Assembly: GCF_001625305.1 (NCBI RefSeq)
Contig: NW_017802469.1
Location: 505,077-569,076 of the forward strand
Direction of reading: 5' to 3'
Source of the DNA: Branchiostoma belcheri
Taxonomy: Eukaryota; Chordata; Leptocardii; Amphioxiformes; Branchiostomatidae
DNA: 64,000 bases
The position numbers and the translations under genes were made by a program. Shown one piece after another: positions 21,848 to 32,700 of the stretch. Every line of letters starts with the position of its first letter. The stretch's first letter is position 1. The notes beneath the pieces are model-generated. The model did no database searches and was not told the DNA's origin. It saw nothing but the letters and a program-made list of their open reading frames with translations.

Positions 21848-24438
21848 TTACTTCTTCCCTAGCCCCAGGTTTGCAACCCTTGCACTGAAGTCAGTGGGAC
21901 GGACCATCATTTTGGTCTTCTTTAGAGAATAGTATAGGATACTGTTGAAAGGATACCATTGGACACCAAAACCATTGTTGATATTGAACACGTCAGTGTC
22001 TCGGAAGTACGGACCGTTCAGGCTACTGCGGCTGCTGTAACCGTACCACCAGCCACCACCGTAGTATTCTGCCATTGAACCTGAGTACGTGTCACGGTCA
22101 TTAAGACGGGTGCTGAACTTCCTACCATTGTTGTTACTTGATGAACCTGTCAATGACAGATAGAACCCATCCCCAGCCGTCCCACTGTACCCTCCCACAC
22201 TCAGGATGTAATCACTACCCGGACCAACTGAAAACCTGGAGTATCGAGCAAACTTCACATTCTCAGACCAGTCTTCCAGCTCTACGTACAACTCGTACGC
22301 GTTCTGGGCCGTGATACGGTAGATGTTGTCTAACCCTAACCAATGCTCACCACTAGAGTCTCCAAACCCATCTCGATAAGCATTAAAACGACGGAAAAAC
22401 TCGAGGGACCCGTCAAACCTCCTCTGTATGACCGTCCACCCTCCCCCAGCTGTGGTCTGATCACAGTATACAGAAACTGGGTTGTTAACATGTAAAGGTT
22501 TGATAGGAAATACCCCACTAGATGGCGAACCAAACATGTCCTGAGCAGTATAAATCTCAGAACAGTCATCAAAATAGGTTGTCCGCCAAAGGTCGTCAGT
22601 GCTGGCTGGATGGTTTTGTGGCAGGAGTTGCTTGTGTCCATGTTCTTCTCTGTTTGTCTCTTCTTCATCACCAGGAATCGGTACAGACTCTGTGTGTACA
22701 AACATTCAGCATAAAACTTGTAACAGCTACATATACATTGTTGTCTTAGTACAACTCAATGCAACCTACTATATAACAATACAACACACTAAAACTTTTG
22801 CACCACACCACCACAACTTATCTGAAGTTTTCTACTACATAGTTGCAGTATGGCTGTATTTGGTCATTTAGAAACCAATTGATCAATTTTCATTGTGTCA
22901 TTTTTTCCTGTTATTCAAATTTGCAATGTTAAGCAGTTCACCTTGTTGCTGTTCCTGATCATTAGGAAGGGGTTCTAGTGAGGAAAGCTCCTGTCCAACA
23001 TCAGCTGTCTCTTCAGGGTTGTCCAAGGTTCCTGTATGTAAATAAATAGATTGGCACATAAACTTCCTCTGTTTGTGACATTACAGTCAGTGTGACTTGA
23101 AATGAATGTGGCATAGAATTCTGCATCAGGACATTGATTACGCAGTAGGCATTGGCTACCTTTTATTATCTTTTTATTCTACGACTCCTTTCTACTGTCG
23201 ATAGAGAATTGGTTTCACTGTTGAGTGCAGTGTTACGTCTTATATGTTTTTTTAATGAATCTTTAATTGCATGTTCATGCCAATGAGGCTAAATGTAGCA
23301 TGTAGCATCAGAGTTTGATGCTACATGTAACATTACATCATACTGAGTAACATGATACATAGGATACAAGGCTAACAGAATAACTACTAGTCAGAGAACT
23401 AATCTAGGCCTTGAAGATTTCTTCTCTCCTTTTAAAGCAATTGGAGATAAATTCACATTATAGTTTTTCTATTGTATGGTCATTACTGGTGGACATGAGA
23501 TGACTGAATACCTCTGTCTTTGTTCTACCTTCGTTTATACAGTTTGTCTAAGTGGATTGTTCTAAATAGTGTGTCACGTTGAATATCATACAATTTACTG
23601 AATCAAGTACAAAATGTATGTTACCTTGGTAGTCCTTAGGAGTCAATGATGACTGTCAGTGTCTTATGTTATACACTACACAAATGTATGCCATACATAA
23701 TGTAGTCTATGTGGTTCTACTTACCACAATCCACGCCATGCTTCTCTAACATGTCCAGAAAGTCACCACAGATCGCCTCGGGAGTTCCCAGCTCAGAGTT
23801 CTCCAAGTTGTTCTCAGTAGCTGGAATGGAGTAATTCCAAACTTGATCAATTCACCCTACATACATTCATTTGTATACGATCCAATGATAAAGCCTCATG
23901 CAAAGGAGTTTCATTGTCACATAATGAATGAATGATGTGAAGTGTCGACATTGCATTTTAGAATATAGTTTCTGTGCTATCAACACATCGGGTCCTACTT
24001 TTTTTACTGTATTTAAGGCATTTTTCCTGTGCATATTCATTAAACAATCTCCATATGGCAACATGCATATATCTCAGAGTCTATAGTTTGGTTTTTGTCT
24101 ATTTTCTAAAAAGAATTTTTCCTGTTGCATGGAACTCGACATTATATACAAAGATAGTGAAGAAGTAGAAAGAAGATGGTAGCTACTATCTGGCTGTAAA
24201 ACCAAATTGTATCCAATTTGCCCATTTGGGTGTTCCATATGGTAAACTTTTTAGCACACAGATTTCTCGTAACATTATACATGTAACTGTTAAACACATA
24301 CAAAATGCACTAACCTTTCTCCAAACACTCCTCCCAAACCCTGCACAGTGACAGGGTCAACTGGTCAGCCTGGCCTTCCCCGGTCACTACTGACCACTGA
24401 AGAACTGCGGTCACCACGAGCACATGGAGGAACCACAT
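21848..24438 (-). CDS. Secreted fibrinogen-domain protein, paralogue 4 (FReD-4)
   Basis: Coding exons 24438-24315, 23820-23725, 23031-22942 and 22689-21848 join in frame to 383 residues, with phase-1 introns and GT-AG ends throughout. Exon 1: signal peptide MWFLHVLVVTAVLQW, then SLCRVWEEC. Exon 2: AICGDFLDMLEKHGVDC. Exon 3: acidic linker ending DQEQQQ, three bases shorter than in paralogues 2 and 3. Exon 4: fibrinogen C-terminal domain from DDCSEIYTAQ, with GGGWTVIQRRFDG, EHWLGLDNIYRITAQ, GGGWWYG and SLNGPYF. The second Cys pair is absent. The exon 1 end (EECLEK) differs from EECLET in paralogues 1 and 3. It is the first gene of the array in the direction of transcription. The likely role is secreted recognition lectin; ligand not deducible. 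Confidence 0.9.
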
Positions 24439-24517
24439 CTTGTAGGGCTGTCGTCTATTACTGAATAACAACTACTGTACTTGTACATCAGATGGTGAAG
24501 TTCTCAGACCAAAGTTG

Positions 24518-24528
24518 TATATAAATAG
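24518..24528 (-). promoter_or_regulatory. TATA box of FReD-4
   Basis: The minus strand has CTATTTATATACAACTTTGG about 85 bases before the ATG, followed by TCTGAGAACTTCACC. It matches the FReD-1 type of promoter. Confidence 0.7.
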
Positions 24529-24674
24529 TCATGAAAGGGAATGTCATCATAGTGTAAATTTCATAATTCCTGACTCCAGGATGTGGGCATTTACTTTAGA
24601 AAGACATACATACAAATGTCCACATTTCAAGCAAGCTGGCAGGATATGTGATACTTGTTTAAATGTGATTATAA

Positions 24675-25051
24675 GGCCACACCAATTTAATTTGTTGGTT
24701 CTCGGATTCGCCTCTTTGTTTTTTTCTGATTTGCAAAAAAAAAAAATTTGATTCTTTTTCTGAATCAAGTGAAAAATGCTCATATTTTGCCCCCCAACAG
24801 TTGAGGAAAGTCCTTTTCTTCCTAGTTGTTACAGTTTTCCCATCTATCATTGCAGTGGTTTGATTAAAAGTTCAAAATTCAATGTTTAAATTTTAACCCA
24901 GCCTTTTGTGTTGACTTCATGGCTCATTTCGTACCATTTAAGCCTATAATAGGATGCCTAGACCTTGTTTTTATTTTTATTTTTTTTCGCCCTGTCGCTT
25001 CATATTTTTTCTGAAAAAATCCGAGAACCAACAAATTAAATTGGTGTGGCC
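24675..25051. repeat. MITE family A, complete, TAA target duplication
   Basis: The element begins GGCCACACCAATTTAATTTG and ends with the inverse, flanked by TAA on both sides. It lies between the FReD-4 promoter and the probable 3' end of the syntaxin gene. Confidence 0.85.
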
Positions 25052-25135
25052 TAAGATAGCCAAAATAAATACATTTTTGTAAAAACAGTGAATTTGATGA
25101 GATCTACAAATTTTTAGGACAATGTTGCAAGAACA

Positions 25136-25149
25136 TTTATTTATTTATT
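25136..25149 (-). terminator. Cluster of AATAAA signals, candidate distal 3' end of STX17
   Basis: Three overlapping AATAAA motifs are read on the minus strand (AATAAATAAATAAA). About 1.6 kb separates them from the STX17 stop; the sequence between is AT-rich with one MITE, compatible with a long 3' UTR. Which signal is used cannot be told from sequence. Confidence 0.35.
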
Positions 25150-25867
25150 GCAATTTCAACTGTGATATTACCTATATATACTACACATACAATGTACATT
25201 TAGTAATACAAGTCATGTATGTCTTGAAAGCTTCAAATGTACATTTCATTAAGTACCTGAAATGAATATTGTTTTTATCAACAATATTTCATAAAACATT
25301 TTAAATGTTTACAAAAGATTGGAGAGCCCTTAAGCTTCAATGCAACAACATACAGAGACACATACAGTTTGTAAACCATCCATTTTAGAAGTAACAGTTC
25401 AAATTTTTCACAGTTTTAAGATATTACACACTGTTTCAAATTACCTCAGAATATACATACTTGGTGTAACAGATCAAGTATTTTCATCATACATTTATTC
25501 AATGCATGATGCCCAAATTTCCATGCAAATGCTTATCTGAACAATCATTCTAAATATGATACTCAATTCTCTTAGAAATGCCTTGCATTTACATGCCTCA
25601 AAATTGTTGCCTCTTACAACTTGTAACGAAAATAGTATGGCACACCTATATAACCTGTACACTGCAAATAGAGGGTAATATATATTGCATGGTAGAGGCA
25701 CATACATGTATGTTTGCCCTTTTATACAATACACATATACATGTACATGATGCAAAATGTTCTTTCTCACATTTCTCTTAAATGATGTTAAATATAGTTG
25801 GAACATTCAGGAGTATACAATGGTAATAATACACAAGTAGGTAGTAGCCAGAAATTTTGAAATGTGC

Positions 25868-25968
25868 TTATCTGTCCCTTGGTGTCCTTGTCAGGAAAAG
25901 CAGCATTGGTGAGGGGGCAAAGTCTGCCATCTCTGATTGCTCTTCAGCTCCATTTCCTGGTGCAAATA
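25868..25968 (-). other. Possible alternative terminal exon downstream of STX17
   Basis: On the minus strand TTTGCAG is followed by an open stretch encoding IFAPGNGAEEQSEMADF and further residues to a TAA at 25868. The acceptor is good. It matches no part of syntaxin-17 I know. It may be part of the 3' UTR or chance. Confidence 0.2.
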
Positions 25969-26339
25969 TCTGCAAATCAAACAAAAATATCCCACCTTTT
26001 TGTACAAAAAATGACAACAAAAAGAAGACATAAGTACAAAGGACAAGTGCAGTAACAGCATGGTACCAAATACCCCTTTCATATGCAGGTAGAGCTGTAC
26101 GGGTATTTTTGTCTACCTGTACCGGTCCATGTACTGGGTTTACCATATACATTTGTATATGCATGGTAGGTGTGTGGGTGTACAAGCATTTTTATTTGCT
26201 GCATTGACTGTCACCACCTACATGTATATGAAGTATAACAGAAATAATGCCAATGGTTTCTGAAGAGTTTTTAGTATGATTATAATAAAGTTTGCCTGGT
26301 AAAGGTAATTTTCACTGTCATCTGCACAAGTGTAGGTAA

Positions 26340-26710
26340 GGCCACACCAATTTAATTTCTTGGTTAACGGATTTTTCTAGAAAAAAAATGGAGCGGGCGG
26401 GCGAAAAATAAAAAATAAAAACAGGCCTAGGCATCCTATTATGGCCCAAAATGGTATGATAGGAGCCATGAAGTCAACATACCAGGCTGGTTCAAAATTT
26501 AAAGTTAAACAATGAATTTTGAACTTTTAATGATACCACTGCATTGAAAGATGGAATGACTGTAACAAGTAGTAAGGAAAGGACTGTTTTCAACTGTTCA
26601 GGGCAAAATATGAACATTTTGCAGTTGATTCTGAATTTTTATTTTTATTTGCAAATCAGAAAAAAATGAAGCGGCGAATCCGTTAACCAAGAAATTAAAT
26701 TGGTGTGGCC
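26340..26710. repeat. MITE family A in the STX17 3' UTR region, TAA duplication
   Basis: Inverted ends GGCCACACCAATTTAATTTC..., flanked by TAA on both sides, start 64 bases past the STX17 stop codon. The minus strand inside the element carries AATAAA near 26644, about 125 bases past the stop, so the element could supply a poly(A) site. Confidence 0.85.
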
Positions 26711-26773
26711 TAATACATGCAGATAAAGCATTTCGTGTCCTGAACAGCACCTACTTCCAGCTTATTCGCGATG

Positions 26774-29700
26774 TTACGCGGAGGGTCGTCTGTGGTATCC
26801 CGTGTCTGACTTGGTGACGTCGCCGCTTGGCGTAGCTTTGAAGTCGGGATAACTCTGACTCTGTCTGTCCGACATCTTCTCCAGCTCTATGTCCAGTTGT
26901 TTAGACTGTCGTTTCTTCCACATGGAACCTCCAGCAAAACCTGCACAGGTGTCAGAGATAGCAGACTTCACTACATGTACATTGACAGTAAGCAACCTTT
27001 TGGCAAAAGAAATAGCGACTACAATGCAGGAAAACACACAGACATACAATGTACACACCAAAAACAATATACCTGCACTTCAAGCAATTATTCTGGTAAC
27101 TCTATATCCAGAAGTTGTTCCATGGATTTTGATGATGATTATTAGGCATTGGCAGGCAAGCAAAAACTGAACTAAAGAGTTTTAAAGGAGTACTAACCTC
27201 CAGAAGGAAGTGCTATTTTCCGATACATCATGCTGCAATGAATACATAACTAGCCGACGTTTTACATAATTTTGCTTGTACGACTTGAGCGGCGCATGTT
27301 TGTAAAGTGATATTGATATCATTTTCCCCCATGCTGAACCACAATTGATACATCCGGGAACTCTGGCTTGCGCAATACTCATACACTTCAGGTCAACATA
27401 CACATTTTTTGGCGAAAATGGTAGGAGACAAGCACATTAACAGGCTGATTATTGAGAAATTACTTGCTTTACTTTGCTTGACATGTGGCTTGGATATTAT
27501 AATATCAGGATGTCGAATACAGTGGGAGCCAGTTTCATCCTGCGTGTTTTGATTTTCTCAACTTATTTGCATGTAAGTATTACTTGAACAGATAATTAGG
27601 TTACGCCACTTATGGAAAGGATAACTAGATTACGCCGTTTTTTTCATCGTCAATATTTGCGGCATAAATGAGGGGCGATAAGGACACCAAGAAGGGCAAT
27701 GGTTGGTAAGATACCAAAGAACACAAAACGGTACAAATTTTTCTTATCGCCCCCAAAATGAGGTCTGTAACGTAACTTTTTGTTTAAAGTATAGACACCA
27801 ATGGGGTAGCGTGGTGTATTCTGGGATAGTTTTGAGGGTATTTGGAGAGTTTGTCCTGGATTCGATGCGTTTTAAGACTTGCGCGCAAAATGGGCATTTA
27901 ATTGTATACTGTAAAATAATATGCATTTTTCACTTCCAAAAATAAATGCCTGTCAAAATATAGCACCTCCTTCTGGAGGTTAGTACTCCTTTAAGGGTTG
28001 AAGGGCTGTTTATATTTTGATGGACAGCTAGGATTCGTTGATTGTTAGAAAAAGTGTTCAGAGTAAATTTAGGCATTGTCAAATACTAGTTAAAATCCTT
28101 CCTAGAGCTTCCAGTGTAGTTAACAGCAGGGATCTAGTCCACTGGTAGATGTATGCCTATGTGTTCAATGCCCATCCTCTTTTCTGTAAGGCCACAGCAA
28201 GTAATTTTTATGGATGACATCAGCGTGCGCATTAATTTTTGCCTGATTTTGGGGAAAAAAAAGGAATTTTGTTGCCTTTTGACAGTGGTCAACATGCCGA
28301 AAATGGGCAAAGATGTCTGTTGGTGGATGGCAGATATTAATGAGAGGAGACAAGAAAAGGCTCTGATTAATGATTTATTTCTTACTTTGATGCAGTAATA
28401 TGTGATGCTTGCTGTGTATATGTGATGTTCCCACTGAATCAAAACCATTTGTACAATGATTTTGTCAAAATTTCAAAATGTAGGAATCTTATTTTTTTCA
28501 GCCCGCCTTGTTTCTTTCGCCCGCTTGCATTAGATTTGGAGTCTGCGGAGGATGTCATCCATAAAATTATCCTGCTGTAGCCTAAGTGCCGACAGCAAAG
28601 CAAAAAAAAAAAACATTTCTAAAATCATTGGTGTATGGCTTGGTTGGGGTTAGAACCCGTGACTTCCCAACTGCAAAGTGAACACAAAGACTACTTCACC
28701 AGTCATCCAATCAGGATCTGTACGTACCCAGTATTCCTCCTCCCACAGCTGCCCCTGCACCGATCTTCATTCCCGCAAACAATCCGATGGGCCCTCCGAG
28801 CACTCCACCAATCAGAGCGCCCGCCACGGGGAACATGGCCGCCTTGTACTTAGCAGCCTGGGAGAAAACACGAGTAAACATCAGAGCTAGCAGACTTCAC
28901 CACCTTACCCATACTGCTTATATATACAACAATCATCATCTTGTATTATATTAGCCACATGGTGATTTACATCATCCCCCTGACAGAGACCTAGCGATCC
29001 TGTCTTCGTAGTAACAGTCATATGAAAGAGAAAAATATCTGGACATTGAAAACTTCAGCTCTCGCCGAGCCATGGCTAAGCTAAGAACTAGCGACCATCC
29101 ACTGCACATTGAAACTGGTAGATACAGCCGGACTCCTCCGAATGATAGGCTCTGTGAACTCTGTAAAAATAATTGTATAGAAGATGAAAAACATCTTGTC
29201 CTGGAATGCCCATTGTACAGAGATCTACGCATCTCTTTCTTTAACACTATTAAACTGGGCCAGAGATTTACAAAGTTAACAAACGACGAACTGTTCACAT
29301 ACATAATGTCATCGTCTAAACACCTGGTGATTGAGAAACTCTGTGAATTCGTATACGCATGTCTCAAGAGGAGAGAAGAAACTAGTAAACTATTGTAAGC
29401 CATAGAGTTAGATGAATTATAGTATACAGTAGCTGTTTGTTTTGTTTTGTTTTTCTTCTTATACAATCCCCTATGTACTAGTAACTAGTATCATCCAATA
29501 TGTTATGTCATCCAATGCATTTAGCCCGGAAGGGCATGAATATGCAATAAACATCATTGTCATTGTCATTGTATCAGCCAACGAAAGGGCTGTTACTGTT
29601 AGTGATAGTATAACCCCCCTAGTCAAACACCTACCTAGCTACCATTATAACAAAGGAATTCGAAAAAGATTATTCTACTAGTATATGTGGTACACTTCTA

Positions 29701-32700
29701 GCATTAATCTAAAACATGCTTTTTAAAACTTTGACTCTAATACATATTTAGGTTCATGGTTATCCCATCTTAGGTTCATGTTAATGTTATTGTATATATG
29801 TTAACAAGTAAACTAAGAGGTCACTGACCTTTCCTAGTTCCTTGACCCCAGACTGCACATTCCCATGAGCCTGTTCTACATGGTCCTGTATCCTGTCTAC
29901 TTTTTCTCCTTGGTCCTGGGGAAAAAGAAACTTCAACATGAATACATGTACAAGGGTTCAGGTAAAGCCAGGCACTTTCAGACAAGATCTTAGGCCACAC
30001 CAATTTAAATTCTTGGTTAACGGATTCGCCGCTTCATTTTCTTCTGATTTGCAAATAAAATAAAAATCCAGAATCAACTGCAAAATGCTCATATTTTGCC
30101 CTGAACAGTTGAAAACAGTCCTTTTCATCCTAGTTGTTACAGTAATTCCATCTTTCAGTGCAGTGGTATCATTAAAAGTTCAAAATTCATTGTTTAAATT
30201 TTGAACCAGCCTGGTGTGTTGACTTCATGGCTCCTATCGTACCATTTTGGGCCATAATACGATGCCTAGGCCTGTTTTTATTTTTTATTTTTTTTCGCCC
30301 GCCCGCTCCATTATTTTTTCTAGAAAAATCTGTTAACCAAGAAATTAAATTGGTGTGGCCTTAAGGATGAAAAAAAAAGTGTCATATCTTCAATATACGT
30401 GGCTGTGTATTAAAGCAAATCTCTAATAGTAATACTACAATATATATATATATTACCTACGGAACTTCTCAATGTGGTGTTTCTGTTATCTATTAGCCTT
30501 GTCATCAACCTTTTAGGAATGCAACAACGGACATTGTATGAGAGAACAGTACTTACATGGACCATGGTAGAAAATTCGTGGATGAGATCATTCAGCTCTA
30601 CAAGATCCTGTGGTGTGAATGTGAGGCAAGCAAATCAGGAGACTACTTTTATTTTAATTATTTTTAACCTAAGTTCACAAACCTAAAATACTACTACTTG
30701 ACACATACTTCATAAAGTACTAGTACACAAAATGGCTTTAACATCTAATTAAATGGAAAAGAAAAAAAGACAAATATTGGAAGAAATCAGGATTTTTCTT
30801 ATTATTATAATTCTGTTAGCAATTTTTTCAGACAATTTTCTACATCAAATGCTGTATTGACATTAGCATATGCAATTTTCATCCCATACTTTCCTACGCT
30901 TGAAAATGGATAAAAATATGGTAAGACCAAAACTGGTTCCAAGCCCCAGTCTGGATCAACCAATGAAATCCCACCTCTCTCAGGTTCCCCCATGACTGCA
31001 AGGCAGGCTGGTCCTGAGGAATGCTGGGTAATTGTTTCTGCTCCTGTGCCATGGTTACATCAGGTGGGGTGTCTTCTCTTCCCAACTCTCTGCTAGTGCT
31101 CCTTGCAATTCCTGAAAATTTTGGGAAATTTGATGAAGAATATGTGTCTGTGACATTGTCATACATGTATTTGTAACAGTGTGGCTCAAGCACACCATGG
31201 CGTAACAGCAGAGTGCTCAAATAGGAACCAAGAGGTCCTGGGTTTGAGTCCAGGGCTCGAAACACCTTGGTGCACCCAAATTTGCAGCTGTGCACCCATT
31301 TTTTTTCTGTGGGTGCACCAATGCACCCAAATATTTTCGTAGGTTTTCATATGTAAAGATAGTATAATAGTATACAGCATAGTCTTAACATCCAAGTGTC
31401 AGAATACAACAATATTTGTGCACCCAATTTGTTAGGTTGGGTGCACCAGTGCACCTATTCCCAAAAATCTATCTGCAGATTGCAGACTGGTATTTCAAAC
31501 ACTGAAGTATTAGTGCGGCAGATAACTGAAATAATCTTTCAAATTGTGATACAAGCACCAAACTTGGTACAAATACTCATGAGACATTACTCTTTTGAAA
31601 AAGTACGCGGGCCACTTGATTTCACTTTTGGCGCCCCCTAGCGGCGCTTTTTGGTACTGCAGCCAACCTTCCGGGCTTTGTATCTCCTGTTCTAAACATG
31701 CTACAGTCATGATTTTTATGTGGTAGAAAGCTGTTAAAGTAAGGAAGAAGTGACATAAATTTGGTGTCTCTAGCAACTTGCGTTGAAACTGCAGGGGCGT
31801 TTTTTGCCGGTGCACAATTTGCTCCAAGGGCGCTTTTTGGTACTGCAGCCAACCTTCTGGGCTTTGTATCTCCTGTTCTAAACATGCTACAGTCATGATT
31901 TTTATGTACTATAAAGCTGTTGGAGTAAGGAAGAAGTGACGTAAGTTTGGTGTCCCTAGCAGCTTGCGTTAAAAAGTACGCGGGCCACTTTACATGTATG
32001 TTTCCTTACCTTGTTTACCAGTCTGATGTGGTATAATAACAGGCTCCACGTCTGCCAGAGGTTCCACGGGTTCTGCGTACATCTCCATGAAGTCAGCCAC
32101 AGCCCTGAAGGCCTCGTCTCTCACAGGACTCACCCGCCTGTCAAACAACTCCACATCCTCATCACGAATCTGCTGCCGGGTTCGGTCCATGTCACGCATC
32201 GTCGCTTTCAATTGCTGTAAGAAAGAGCATCATTGTAAAATGATAAACTGGCAAAAATGATAATGTCTACCATACGAAAACATATTGTTTTTCCTCTGTT
32301 TCCTCTTCTTCTTCTCCAAACCAATGAGGTCAGTGACCTGAACCAGACGTCTGTCACCATGGTAACTAACTGGTGTTGGGTTACATCATGTTGCAATTTT
32401 ATAGCAGAAGGGATTAAGACTCCTGTCTGACCATATATGTGAATGCGTTTGAGTAAGAATTAATTAAGAGCAGGGCAGACCATATGCGAAGGTAAACATT
32501 ATGCATTTGCTTTGCAAATGTTACCTTAAAGTTTCTAGTTTATTCTTATGCTAAATACCAACCATCTGTATAATTAAATGCAAGAGATATAACATTTTAT
32601 AACAAGGTACATGTATCATTGACTAGTAATATCATTGACTAGTAATATCATTGACTAGTAATATTCCACTTCCTTTTTCCATCAGTATTATTATTTGTTT

